A stretch of DNA of 64,000 bases. Origin: Daphnia carinata. Taxonomy: Eukaryota; Arthropoda; Branchiopoda; Diplostraca; Daphniidae. This document shows positions 13,505 to 30,397 of this stretch, piece after piece. Every line of letters begins with the position of its first letter. Positions within the stretch are counted from its first letter, which is position 1. Position numbers and translations under genes: made by a program. The notes under the pieces are model-generated. The model was not told the DNA's origin and searched no databases. It saw only the letters and a program-made list of their open reading frames with translations. The stretch spans positions 5,860,424 through 5,924,423 of the forward strand of contig NC_081334.1 of the NCBI RefSeq assembly GCF_022539665.2. Reading direction: 5' to 3'.

Positions 13505-14694
13505 TCAATCGACAGACATGGAATTTTCATTTTCGTACGTTTCATCGTCCTCATGAAAGTCATCCGATCCTAGGTACTTCTCGCTCACCGTCCCGGCAAG
13601 TTCGCCATGGAACTGTGCACCCACTGCGGTAGAAAGTAAGGCAACAATGTTTCTCTGATTTTCTTCTCCTGCTCCAAAGATGTAGCCGTTAGCTTTGTCT
13701 ACGGCAGCGCGAACGTTCTTAAGCAACTGCGTGTCGGAGATGGATAAAGGTAGGAACGATACAAAGCTATAGTTTTCAACAACATCAATCAGCGCAGCAT
13801 TCAGTTGGCGATATTTCTTCATAAAGGGATCTTTGTTAATTGCGTCTAAAAGGTAGTTTAAGTCTAGCACTTCTGTGTAGAAGTCAAGGCCAAAATGCAA
13901 CCGGCCATGTTGTTCAGCCAGGTCGACTTTAGACAGAACGTTAACTTGGGGCATCTCCATTTGAAACATGGATGTCATAGCTGTCAGAAGCACTGATATG
14001 AATTTGCCTAAATAATTACGTAAACCATTATTCTATCGGTTAATGATATGTTTGTGAAGTGCTATTTACCAGGATCGCTGCAATAGTGGGAATCCACTAG
14101 CTGAACGCAACACAGACGCAAGCCGAATTCTTCCAACTGCTTCATGATGTTCTTTACCGAATTGTTATGAGTATATAGTTCAACCTGTAGGAACCACAAT
14201 CAAATTGATGTTTCTAGGCGAACACTAATTCCAGCTTACCTGTCCAGGTAGATCGAAAATAAAGTAGTGATCTTTAAATTTTTCTATTTCCACAAAAAGC
14301 CAGTCCAAGTTCTTTTCCAGGAATTCCATACAATAGACCAAAGCACCGTTCGGACCCAGATTGAAGTTTTCCATGACATCTTGTACGGTGATCAATTTTG
14401 ACACATCAATAGAAGCGGTGAACGGTAAGACATCATTACCAGGATCTATTAAACATTTAAGATGATGATGGGGAAAAAAACGCATTAATTTGAAAACGTC
14501 CAATTACCTAGGTTGGCCAGAGCTACTTTGCGATTCTGGGAGCGAAGAAAATCGGACATTGCATGACAATAGGTAGACTTTCCGCTACCGGGAGGACCTT
14601 AACAAGACGTCTTTATAACTGGAGCTTGAAAAATTAATTAACCAAATTGCATACCGATAACAACTTGGCCGAAAATGGTCTTTCGTGAGGACAT
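13505..14694 (-). CDS. GPN2: GPN-loop GTPase 2
   Basis: Five exons: 14694-14655, 14597-14508, 14445-14240, 14184-14070, 14007-13505. Phases join to give 317 residues, near the usual 310. The P-loop GPPGSGKST is at residues 14-22, split by intron 1. The family-defining Gly-Pro-Asn insertion is at 74-76, the G3-like DLPGQ follows, and the G4 motif SKVD is at 176-179. C-terminal features YTEVLDL and FLPL also match the family. GPN GTPases act in the cytoplasm in assembly and nuclear import of RNA polymerase II and III (family knowledge). The start codon lies 8 nt after the PSMG3 stop on the same strand, so the two genes cannot have separate conventional 3' and 5' UTRs. The acidic C-terminal tail is poorly conserved. 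Confidence 0.92.
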
Positions 14695-14702
14695 GGTAAA
14701 AT

Positions 14703-15220
14703 CTAAGAGGATGTTGCGAAGGAGGGATGAAGCTTAAGATGTTCGCCGATCTGGCGCAAAGTTTGAGGCTGATAGTCTTTTAGAGACAGACCAAATAGGA
14801 CACTTTGAGAGGTGGCAATATAGTTCACCAAGAAACGAGCAGCTACGTGGATTTCTTCGTCGTCTCGGCCGAGTAAAACTCTAAAGTTTAATGAAAGCTG
14901 TTAAGCACTGATGAAAGCGAGACGGAAACGCAGCTTTTACCGAACACCGTAAACGGCACTGGATGGATCCTCTTTCTGTGCTACGTCTCGACGGACTTCA
15001 ACCAGATTACCAACCTTGCCGTATTGTGTAAGGATAATGAATAACTTGTCGCTGCAAAGGTTATTGAAAAAGAACATCAGTTTAAACACTATAGATGCTG
15101 ATAAAGGTGGAACAAAATGTCTTACCTAAACTTTGAAATAACAACTTCTGTAGCTTTTCCGTTAATCTCGATTGTTTCAGCTTTGGTCTGGACGGGAAAC
15201 CTTCCCGCTACACCTTCCAT
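14703..15220 (-). CDS. PSMG3: Proteasome assembly chaperone 3
   Basis: Three exons: 15220-15126, 15051-14941, 14880-14703. Phases join to give 127 residues; the family is about 122. Matching segments are TEVVISKFS, ILTQYGKVGNLVEV, RVLLGRDDEEIHV and ARFLVNYI. PSMG3 pairs with PSMG4 and helps build the alpha ring of the 20S proteasome (family knowledge). The ATG at 15220 is the first in its open frame. It begins 146 nt after the TYW5 stop, and its stop is followed after 8 nt by the GPN2 start. An acceptor-like site about 20 nt upstream of the ATG leaves room for a short 5' UTR exon. No poly(A) signal of its own is visible before GPN2. Confidence 0.88.
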
Positions 15221-15337
15221 ATCAGACGATCTTCCAACCTGAAAAATTGAAAAGCAAAGATTTTAAACAGGAATTGGGTCTTTACAAGTTCGGAGGCGAC
15301 AGAAGGGACATCAGCTAATCAAGACCGATTGCACTTC

Positions 15338-15343
15338 TTTATT
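15338..15343 (-). terminator. Poly(A) signal of TYW5
   Basis: A minus-strand AATAAA lies 24 bases after the TYW5 stop. It sits in the short gap before PSMG3, so TYW5 can end separately from its neighbour. Confidence 0.6.
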
Positions 15344-15366
15344 TTTCAAATCGGAAAGTATCAACA

Positions 15367-16362
15367 TCAAAGATTTTTTTGAACACGTGAAATGATTCTC
15401 TTCTTGTAAAATCGCTGATATTCTTCTGGCAGGTGCGACAGGTGTTTTAAGGCGGATTCAACCATCTCCAAAGCCTGCAGTTCCAAATTTTGGATAGAAA
15501 AAGAATGGAGTCCCTATGGCTTTAAATTATGCATTACTTTAGAAGCAGGAAGAGGATCTTTGTTGCCGTAAGGATCTTTCTTATCGTAAACCTCCGGACC
15601 TAAGTTTCGCCAAAAAACGTTGACGGCTACAGAGAAATCGAGTGAAGTCATGTTATGGAACCAAAGAGACGGAATAAAGAGGATGTCACCCGGCTCCATA
15701 ACACATTCGTGTGCTGTAGCTTTGACGAATTCAGGAAAACGTTCCAGGTTCGGATTGTCAATATCGACAACTTGTGATTTGTCGCCCTCTAAATAGAGGT
15801 ATGAAACATCTTCTGGAGAGTAGAGGACAGCTCGTTTCTTGCCAGTAACTTGGACAAGAAGATTATCCATGACATCATAATGTGTCCATAACTGAACCCC
15901 TTTTGATGCCACCCTTAGTACACTAGAAAAAATTGAACTTGGTTCCAAGAACTGAGGAATTTGAAAATCTTGGCAAAGCTCTGGATAGTGATTCTCCATG
16001 TTTGCAACCTCTCTTCCTCTAGAATCAGTTCCAAGAGCTCTCAAATAGTATACTTCCGTGTTTGTTAGAAAGTAATCTTCATGCTGATTTGATGAAGACC
16101 TTTTGATAACTTGATCAAATGGCAGTGTTTTATATTGGAAATTTTTTGTTATAAAATTCATCTGACCACTTTCAGATACATGGATCTTTACAGGTTTCTT
16201 GCCAACTATTTGGGAAAGATATTCAGCTGTCCACTTTCCTAGACAACTTCCGATGTTTAATCCCCTAAGGAGGACAGGACTTCTTCTAGAATGAATCTCA
16301 TTAAAGAGCTCAAATGTGACATCACTGAAAATAGGTATGGGAATGATTTTCTTTTCACTCAT
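15367..16362 (-). CDS. TYW5: tRNA wybutosine-synthesizing protein 5 (JmjC hydroxylase)
   Basis: Two exons, 16362-15538 and 15474-15367, both in phase 0, give 310 residues; the family is about 315. This is a JmjC-type Fe(II)/2-oxoglutarate oxygenase. The metal ligands are visible as HYD (His161, Asp163) and the distal His236 in PSLWFHNM. The short last exon carries the conserved tail LPEEYQRFYKKR, which supports the splice; reading through the donor would stop after five codons. TYW5 hydroxylates the wybutosine precursor at G37 of phenylalanine tRNA (family knowledge). The ATG at 16362 is chosen because the open frame upstream has no other ATG. Confidence 0.92.
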
Positions 16363-16956
16363 TTTAAAAGAAACTAATTGTAAAGATAGCTTTACATGTG
16401 CCAACCTGCACTAACTAGAGCAACCTACTGTTACCTGAAGGGCTAAGGATAAAACTAATCAGTCTTTTCGATAGACAAAATTTCCACATTAAACGAACTT
16501 TCTTACCCAAAGTAATAGCGCTAGCTGTGATTGAAGCTTCAAATTGGAGAAAAACAAACTGACTGATGAAGAAAATTTTTAGAATTTCAGAATTTAGATG
16601 TGCAGACAGAACTGGAAACGCAGCGTTGCATGATATTTACCGCGGGAGACCATAAACATGGTGTGCAAGGGAGGTAAAAATAAAGCAAAATAAGTCATTT
16701 TCAGTTATCATTCAGTTTAGTTCCAATTCTAGAAGGATATAAAACACCGACTCTGATATTCGTAGGCGAGACATTTTTATTTCTCAAGTTGTTTTCAATG
16801 ACAATGATAAAGCGAAAATTTTCCAATACACAGCAGCCAAAGGGTTCAATTCCTGCAATTCCTAGCCGAAAAGCCACTGGACATACGCAAATTGTTATAC
16901 GAGAAAAGACAAGTGGATCGAATGTATTACGTACAATGAAGAAAGATAAAACACTT
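16363..16956. other. Spacer between TYW5 and MED7
   Basis: 594 bp with the MED7 3' UTR and probably the TYW5 promoter. An open frame on the minus strand runs through much of it (16701-17060, overlapping the MED7 end in another frame), but resembles nothing known and has no splice support. Confidence 0.5.
16776..16781 (-). terminator. Poly(A) signal of MED7
   Basis: A minus-strand AATAAA lies 175 bases after the MED7 stop codon. Confidence 0.5.
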
Positions 16957-17671
16957 TCATAACAAATCAATGATTTGACAAAGGACTCTATCTTCCTCTG
17001 CACATCCATTTCCACATGCTTGATTGTTTGAATTGCCTTCTGAAGGTTGAACTCTTTCAATATCTATAAGAAGCTTGATGTTGCTTTCTGTGGGTTCAGG
17101 AATTGTACTAATAGCCTGTTGCACCAATTCCCATGCTTTGTCGAAGTGTCTTCTGAAACGCTCTGCAATTTCCAATCTTTGTCGTTTTTGCTGCTCAAGC
17201 ATTACCCTAAGAGTTTCTCTGGCTTGGTGAGGACGGAATTCATTAACCAAATGATGCATGTGAATGAAAAGTAGTGTAAGGTCATCAATTTTTGTTGCTC
17301 TTGCTTCTGATTCAGGATTCCGAATGCAGATATCAACCAAATCTAAGAAGCTAGCAGTTATTGAATGATTCAATTTTTTTAGTTCTCTTCGGTGATCATA
17401 ATTGTTGGGATACAATCTCCTTATATTCTGGAATAAATAAACCCACATTGCATCATCAATGTTAAAGTGTATATTTTGATTATACCTGGCTTTCAAGAGG
17501 TCGGATCACTGCATCGTCTGTATTATATGGATTTCCAAACATGGAATAGTTGTCAGTGATAGGAGGTGGGGGTCTTGGCGTTCGCCCTCTTTTAGAATTT
17601 TCTTCACTAAACAAAGTGACATATTGCATTGGGGGTAAAGGTAACGAGCTAACTTGTGCCGTTTCCGACAT
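16957..17671 (-). CDS. MED7: Mediator of RNA polymerase II transcription subunit 7
   Basis: Two exons, 17671-17486 and 17427-16957, phase 0, give 218 residues; the usual length is about 230. Conserved landmarks are LPPMQYVTLF, RPPPPITDNYSMFGN, RPLESQ at the exon junction, LDLVDICIRNPES and HHLVNEFRPHQARETLRVM followed by QKRQRLE. The protein ends DRVLCQIIDLL, like other MED7 proteins. It is a middle-module Mediator subunit that pairs with MED21 (family knowledge). The ATG at 17671 begins the conserved N-terminus. The gene is divergent from the Tec kinase, 530 bp away. Confidence 0.93.
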
Positions 17672-18201
17672 GTTTTCTTTTTTTTTTCGTGTTCTTTTGA
17701 ATAGAAAAGGTTGTTTTGGAACGTAAACAATTCGTTTTCCGGAAAATGACGTTTCAATGTATGTAAGCGGGGAAAGACTCTTGTAGCAGACAAAACTTTT
17801 GATCAATGCTTTTTTATTGTGGTTGTTATTATTCCTTGCTCCACTGGATCAACTACTTGTTTCAAATTTAAAAAATACTGAATTACCTATACCGATGTAA
17901 CATATTTGACTTTGAATTGCTTCTAACAACAAAAATTACCTATACCGTTTTGCTTTTTTTACGTGAGGCTTCTACAGTTGGTTTTCGCAATTTGATTGTC
18001 ATTGGAGATTGGTTGCTAAAAATCGCCACTAGGTGCATGAAGGTAACTAGTATTCGAAGGGAGGGGGAGAGAAGAGCTTTTCCTAGTGTGGCCTGCTTTC
18101 ATTCTTTTGCTTCGTACGTAAAGGAGAAAGGACAATGAACGAAGTTATTAAAGCTCTATCGAGTGGGGACTGCTTTTTTGATTAGTGATCGTGTTGTAAG
18201 T
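17672..18201. promoter_or_regulatory. Divergent promoter region MED7 / Tec kinase
   Basis: 530 bp between the start codons of two diverging genes, so it must hold both 5' ends unless the kinase has further upstream exons. No clear TATA box or repeated motif is visible. A short upstream open frame starting at 18134 (14 codons) precedes the kinase ATG in another frame and could affect its translation. Confidence 0.5.
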
Positions 18202-23942
<5,741 letters not shown>

Positions 23943-24389
23943 CCTTCAACTTTAGAACGGTGTCTGCTCATTTCTTTATACATGGTGAGGAAATTGTTTA
24001 TTTTTCCAAAATGCTATATCACTCGACTGGCGGTGTTATAAGTGCTCAGGATGTTTGACATGAACCACAAAACTTTGTGGAACCCCCGTTTTCCCTCTTA
24101 TGTATCTCATAACAGCGGAAATTATTTTCTATGAGTGCAACAATCAAATGTAGAGAATGTTACTGTGACTAGATTTTTTGTTTTGCGGATGAATATGTAT
24201 CCTCTTTGCTCTTTCATCTTACACGATTTTTCGTGTGCAAGTTGTTTTTATGTGCGATAAATTCTGGCTTCAGCGTCTTTTTTAAACAAAGTGGTGAGTG
24301 ATTTTTACTGTAATACATTGCTAATTGTATAATGTTTACGTAAACGTTTTTCAAACAGGTTTATTCATGGAAAACGGGATAGTCTGATC
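23943..24389. other. Spacer between convergent Tec kinase and PSMD13
   Basis: 447 bp holding the 3' UTRs of both genes. No canonical AATAAA is seen for the kinase; variant hexamers are possible. The PSMD13 signal is at 24360-24365. Confidence 0.5.
24360..24365 (-). terminator. Poly(A) signal of PSMD13
   Basis: A minus-strand AATAAA lies 25 bases after the PSMD13 stop codon, predicting a very short 3' UTR. Confidence 0.6.
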
Positions 24390-25843
24390 TTACATGGTTA
24401 ATATGTCGTTTGCTTTAGTTTCAACCAGAGTTTCCACTGATTCAATATCTTTACACCAGTTCTCCAATCGTGTCATCATAGAAGAAAGCTGGAAGCATTA
24501 AGAATATGTTTTGTCCTTGAGTTAAAGTTGCACTAATAATTTAAAAATTACAATAATACCTGTGTTTTATCAAGGACACGCGGTTGGACCCAGGTGAAAT
24601 GTGCAGTTGAGTCGACTTGGTCGATGGTACCCTTTAGAAGACCTTGCGCCAAAGCTTTCATCACGAGTAATTCAACCTCATCTTCTCTTGCACCCGTGGT
24701 AGCAGCGATATCTTTGAATGACAAATTACGTTTTGTCGCCGGACGCTTGAAAGTCATCTGAAACAGGGATTTTCAATTTGAAACTGAAGACACATTAATA
24801 ATGTATAACTGCATTACCTCCATGAGTGCTAGAAGCGTAATCTTCTGCAACACAAGACGTTCATTTGTGACGAGGTCTGCCTGCGATGACCATTTTGGTC
24901 TTAGTTTGTGAAAACCTGCAATGTCACCAGCATTCATTATAAACAACAGGTCCACCAGCCAGCTTTCTTCCTGGTTTTTCAGTGATTCCAAGACAGGATG
25001 TGCCAACTGTGTTGAAATTTATGTTAATCTTGTTCTAAATGTATATTGTTCTGCCAAAGATTTCACAATACCAATTCCCCAAGGTTGTAAATTCCCTCTC
25101 CAAGCAAGGCAGCAATGCCAAGATGAAAAGCTTGGCTCTTTTGTTCTGCAGCACTCAAACTTGTAAGCTCAATGCAACCCAGATACCTATTTAATTTTTT
25201 AAGATATAGTGGAAGTAAACAGCTTGTTTAAAATGGCAATAAAGTTTACCTCAAAGATGCACGGTAAAAATCGGCATGCTTCCCATGAATACGGTAAAAG
25301 TCACTGCAAAGGGAATAGTATCTTCCATGGACTGGGGTAACACCATCTGTCTCGTCAAGAATTTTTCCAATTTCTTCCATGATATTCTTTGTTTCAGCCT
25401 GGTCTCCTTTTTCATGTAAAATGATGCCTCCACTCAGAACTTTGCAGAGAGCTGATGCCTCCTTATTTGCCTTCACTTTTTCTTGAAGCTGCTTGAGGAA
25501 GGCTAACCGCTCCTCGGGAGTTCCCATTTGTTTCACAATGATAGCACATATCTCTGTCAGTGAGAGAAGATTGATTCTAGAAACACAACAGGAAATGAAA
25601 AGATAATTTTAAAAATTGACTATTGAAATACTTGTTCTCAAAATCAGCCACGAAGTTTTCGTAAAGCTGGACGAGTTCGTTATTAGACTGAAGGCTCGGG
25701 TGGTTGACAAAATCGAGCATCTCGATGGTGAGTTGGTGCCATAATTTCTTGTTGTAAAGGCTCTCTAGCTTGGCCCATTCGGCGGCTAATTCTTGATCCA
25801 CAGTGTTTTGCTTAGAGCTCAGATATTTCGCGACGTCCCTCAT
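24390..25843 (-). CDS. PSMD13: 26S proteasome non-ATPase regulatory subunit 13 (Rpn9)
   Basis: Six exons: 25843-25632, 25576-25250, 25186-25072, 25006-24818, 24757-24560, 24488-24390. Phases join to give 379 residues, close to the usual 376. Helical repeats occupy the N-terminal two thirds (INLLSLTEIC, SDFYRIHGKHADFYRASLRYLGC, LGIAALLGEGIYNLGELLAHP). The C-terminal third is the PCI domain, with ITLLALMEVMTFKRP, LSFKDIAATTGAREDEVELLVMKAL and the winged-helix strand GTIDQVD. It is a scaffold subunit of the 19S lid (family knowledge). The ATG at 25843 gives the usual N-terminus with the RDVAKYL segment. It shares a 184 bp gap with DIS3, transcribed the other way. Confidence 0.94.
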
Positions 25844-26027
25844 TCTGAAATCGTTTCACCTGCCTAAATTCAAGCTTTCAAAGAAACTGTCTTGTGTTTT
25901 TCGGATGACTCTTCAGCTTTTGTGTCCGTCTGTCGAGACACAGAGCTGCCAATTCTTTGATATAATTTTAACTACGCCCGATGAATTCTTTTTCGTCTGC
26001 TGTTTTCCTCTAAACACGTTGCTGAAA
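25844..26027. promoter_or_regulatory. Bidirectional promoter PSMD13 / DIS3
   Basis: Only 184 bp separate the start codons of the proteasome subunit (minus) and the exosome nuclease (plus). Both 5' UTRs and core promoters must fit here or overlap. No TATA box is seen. Co-regulation is inference from the geometry only. Confidence 0.6.
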
Positions 26028-29000
26028 ATGGACATGCTTACTAGCAAAATATTTTTGCGAAAAACGAAAAGAGGTAAATATTTATCAATGTAACTGTATG
26101 CAGACTAGTTTTTACCGTAATTCATAATTACAGGAAAGGTTATAAAAGTAGTTCGAGAACATTATCTTCGAGATGATCTTTGGTGCGGTTCCGATTTGTG
26201 TAAGAAATGCAATCAGGAAAATAGCGAAGTACTAGACGATGCGCCTATTTCATCCAGCACACTTTGTGCATATCCACATTATGTTGTCGTAGACACCAAT
26301 GTTGTACTTCATCAGGTATTTGAAAGCAAAAACTTTTACTTTATGTATTTGGAATCAGAAAATTTTTGACAGATTGACGTTCTGGAAAGTCCAGCATGGA
26401 AAAATGTCATCTTGTTGCAAACTGTTTTGGAAGAAACAAGGAAGAGAAGTACAAACAATTATAAAAAACTGAAAGAAATCATGGAAAGCAGAAAAGACAG
26501 CTTTTATGTTTTTGTCAATGAACATCACAAGTACCATTGAAATCACCAATTTTCTTCTTCTTTTCATTAGTCATATTTTACCATTACTTTTTCAATAGAG
26601 ACACTTATGTGGAAAGAAAGCCTGGTGAGAGTGCAAATGACAGAAATGACAGGGCAATTCGTAAAGCTTGCAGTTGGTATCAGACTCACTTGGAAGAAAG
26701 TCAACTAGCAAAGGACAAGAAAAAAAAGGTTCAAGTTATTCTTTTGACTCAGGATTTCAAAAACAGAGAACAAGCATTAAAAGAAGGAATACCAGCTTTT
26801 AAAGGTAAACACCAATTGCTAATTATTATTATGTTTTATTCTTTAATTTCAACTGTTCAATTCCAGTGGATGAATATGTGAAAAGCCTGAAAGATTTCCC
26901 TGATCTCCAAGAAAAATTAGCGGCGTCGCATTCCGAGGATAATTCCGAGAATCGCGAACCTTTGTTCCCCGAGCATTGGGCCCCTACCCGAATAATGACT
27001 GGAATAAAATCTGGCAAATTACTTCAAGGAATTTTTCATTGTTCCAGGTAGCTAATGCTGTAATTCGTGTAATAGAGAATGCGTGTTTAAACCATGTTTA
27101 TCTCCAGGGAAAATTTCTTGGAAGGGTCTGTCAGTGTTGAGGGGCAAGATAAATCCATTCTTCTGCAAGGCCATGCGAGTTTAAATCGTGCAGTTGACGG
27201 CGATATTGTTGCCGTAGAATTATTACCAGGTATGGTAATAACAAATATAAATTCAATGCATTTTAACCATTGTGATGTTTTATGAAGAGGACAAATGGAC
27301 GTCACCTAGTGGTATTGTTCTGGAGGATCAAGAGGACCAAGATCCCGGTAACACAATATGAGATTATGTTTCTCTCAGTATCTCTATTTCGTTCTTTTTG
27401 ACAGGTGATCAAATTGAAAAGGAAGAAGCATTATTAACCAATAGCGCCAAAGGCAAAGATCGTCAACCCACTGGTTAGGGAAATATTTATTTTCATTTTT
27501 CCATGATATTATACACTGCGAATCAAATTTCCAGGTAAAATCGTTGGAATTATTCGTCGCAAGTGGCGTCAGTATTGCGGAATATTGCTTCCGAGTGTGC
27601 TTGCCGAAGGAACTCGACATCTGTTCGTTCCTGCTGAAAGAAAAATTCCAAAAATTCGAATCGAAACAAGACAAGCTGCAACATTGTCTTCGCAAAAAAT
27701 CATTGTTGCCATTGATTCATGGCCTCGTACTTCCAGATACCCACTTGGTCACTTTGTTCGTGCACTGGGTAATATTGGTGATAAGGATACTGAAAATGAG
27801 GTGAGATTTACTGTTTAAAAATAATCCTATCCTATTTTATCTTGTTACTTTATTTTCTTTAGGTTCTATTATTGGAGCATGGTAATATTTAACGTAAAAT
27901 AATTTGCCAATTCATCTAGTAGAAGACTGAATTTTACCTTTCCCTAAGATGTTCCGCATCATAGCTTCCCGGAAACAGTACTTGCGTGTTTACCTTCGAT
28001 GCCATGGACGATAAGCCAAGAGGAGGTCAACCGTCGCGAGGACTTGCGCAACTTGGATATATGCAGTGTGGATCCCCCTGGCTGTACCGATATCGATGAC
28101 GCCCTCCATTACAGGGAATTGTCACCAAACCTTTATGAAGTTGGAGTTCATATTGCGGATGTATCACATTTCGTGCGACCAGATACTGCACTTGATAAAG
28201 AAGCTGCCAATAGGTATCGTGTTTAATGAAAGTGTTGTAAGTAACTAGTGCTATCCCATCTTTTTTTCTTTGACAGAGGAACAACCGTTTACCTTGTTGA
28301 TCGACGTATCGACATGGTGCCTGAGCTTTTGAGTTCAAATCTTTGTTCTTTAAGGCCAGACCAGGAACGACTTGCCTTTTCTGTCATTTGGGAAGTGACT
28401 GCAGATGCTGAAATAAAAAAAACTCGCTTTGCTAAAAGTGTTATCCGCTCCCGGCGAGCATTCACTTATGCTGAAGCCCAGTGCAACATTGATGACCCAC
28501 TGCAACAAAATGAGTTGGCCAAGAGCCTTCGTGGGTTAAACAAATTGGCGAAAATAATGAAGAAAAATCGAATGGAAAAAGGGTATAATTAATCCCTCCA
28601 GTTGAATCCAGTTGACCTTAATTACAATTTCCATCTTCTTTCAGTGCATTACAGTTATCAAGCCCGGAGATTAGGTTTGAGGTGAGCACCGAAACCAACG
28701 ACCCCATTGATGTAATTTCAAAGCCTATGCTTGATACCAATAGCATGGTGGAAGAATTCATGTTGTTGGCCAATATTTCGGTAGCCGACCACATCTTCAA
28801 GCATTTCCCGGAATGCGCTGTTCTCCGTCGCCATCCCGTCCCACCTGCATCAAACTTTGAACCATTCTTGAAAGCAGGAAAGACACAGGTGCAAAACTAT
28901 TTCTTTTTTTCTGGTGAACGTTTCTTTCGAAATGCACATATTCACAATTTATTTTGTTGTCAGGGATTCACGTTAGACGTTAGTAGCAACAAATCACTGG

Positions 29001-29902
29001 CCGCTTCGTTGGACGCAGCTGTTAAGCCGAATAATCCGTACATGAACACGATGCTTCGCATCTTGGCAACTCGTTGCATGATGCAAGCAGTTTATTTTAG
29101 CAGCGGAACAGTTGCACAAGCTGACTTCTATCATTACGGATTGGCCGCCCCAATTTACACTCATTTCACATCTCCTATTCGAAGGTTCGTTGGTTAAAGA
29201 GCCTTAAGTTGATGCGTTTCATTTATACACCGCTGTACTTTCTTTAGATATGCAGACTTGCTGGTCCACCGGCTCTTAGCGGTAGCTGTTGGTACGGATG
29301 TGACATACGCTGAGTTACTTGATCGAAAATGCGTTCAGCAATTGTGCAATAATCTTAATTATCGGCACAAAATGTCGCAGTATGCACAACGATCTTCAGT
29401 TGCACTACACACTCACTTGTTCTTCCGCCACCGTGTCCAGGATGAAGACGCCTATGTTCTTTCCGTGCGCCAGAATGCTCTGCAAGTCCTTATTCCAAAG
29501 TATGGACTGGAAGGCTCCATTTACCTTAAAGAAAAAGATGATGATTCTAAACCGGCCTTCGTGTACAATCCAGACGTAAGAGATATTATCTTCAGTTCTG
29601 TAGCATACCCTTTACCTAATTAAGTTAAACTATTAACGAATAGGAGCCTTCGCAAACTTTTGGCAACATAACGATTCGGACCTTTGATCGGATTGTGGTG
29701 CAAGTGAGCCTCGATTCGAAGTACGTTCAACATCAAAAAATAGCTGTTCATCTAGTTCAACCTCAAGTAAGTCGATCAATATGTTTTTAGATAACATAAG
29801 TCTTACGTTTTGAGTGTTTAGATTGCAGGATTGTCTGTTGAAGCTATTAAAACTGTGAATGACAGTGAACCTATTCCTAAAAAGTTAAAATCAGGAAAGT
29901 AA
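26028..29902 (+). CDS. DIS3: Exosome complex exonuclease RRP44 (DIS3)
   Basis: Seventeen exons: 26028-26073, 26134-26315, 26373-26530, 26599-26804, 26867-27047, 27108-27229, 27288-27347, 27405-27473, 27535-27800, 27863-27881, 27949-28213, 28277-28582, 28645-28888, 28964-29184, 29248-29575, 29644-29766, 29822-29902. All phases join to 958 residues, the same as human DIS3. A Cys-rich CR3-like motif sits near residue 35 (WCGSDLCKKC). The PIN endonuclease domain has Asp69 in VVDTN and the acidic NDRND pair. Two cold-shock folds follow, then the RNB domain with PPGCTDIDD (Asp487, the expected catalytic position) and HFTSPIRRY, then an S1 domain. It is the processive 3'-5' nuclease of the exosome (family knowledge). 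Exon 10 is only 19 nt. A second ATG two codons in is an alternative start. Confidence 0.95.
27863..27881 (+). other. DIS3: 19-nt micro-exon of DIS3
   Basis: This exon encodes VLLLEH plus one base. It is required to keep frame and the conserved LLLEHDVPH segment between the cold-shock and RNB regions. Flanks are AG at 27861-27862 and GT at 27882-27883. Confidence 0.85.
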
Positions 29903-29921
29903 ATAACATTTATTAAATTTT

Positions 29922-29927
29922 AATAAA
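29922..29927 (+). terminator. Poly(A) signal of DIS3
   Basis: AATAAA 20 bases after the DIS3 stop codon. Confidence 0.6.
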
Positions 29928-29966
29928 TGTTCATCATTCGGTAAACAGTTTCACAGTTTTGTACTT

Positions 29967-29972
29967 TTTATT
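29967..29972 (-). terminator. Likely poly(A) signal of cyclin G
   Basis: A minus-strand AATAAA 426 bases after the cyclin G stop and 40 bases from the DIS3 signal on the other strand. Confidence 0.45.
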
Positions 29973-30397
29973 GTTTTTGTTCCATTTCTTTCATGAACGA
30001 CGAATAAGGGGAGGGAAGAACAAGCAAAAATGAGACTCGTTACGAAGGATTCGGACAAAACGTAGTAATAATACAATAAATAAACCACTGATGAAATATT
30101 ATAGTTGACGAATTGATCCAGGTTACCAACATCCGCGATTTCTCCGAGATTGGCCAAATTTCAATCCCAGCAAGATTTGAAATTTTCTTTAGACTCACGC
30201 GCAAGAACAAATTCATTATTTTCTTTTCACATCCCCTCAAGAATTTGAATGGCAGTTATTTATCTACAGTATCTACAAGGCAAATGAACTTTTCTTTCAA
30301 AGAGTTTGAGAAGATAAACAAAATGCATCTAATAATTGTGGTGTAAATTTTAGGAAGAAGAATTTTTCGCAAAAACGATTGCTGGAATTTCCTCCAT

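Larger units (their letters stand above)
29903..30397. other. Spacer between convergent DIS3 and cyclin G
   Basis: 495 bp made up mostly of the cyclin G 3' UTR, read on the minus strand. No coding sequence is recognised. Confidence 0.5.

Noticed and set aside
16701-17060. 119-codon minus-strand frame overlapping the end of MED7
   Set aside because: It is in a different frame from the well-supported MED7 exon, has no recognisable similarity, and lies largely in the MED7 3' UTR with a poly(A) hexamer inside.
18163-18201. Upstream extension of the Tec kinase frame
   Set aside because: The extension begins at a GTG, not an ATG, in a eukaryotic gene; the first in-frame ATG is at 18202.
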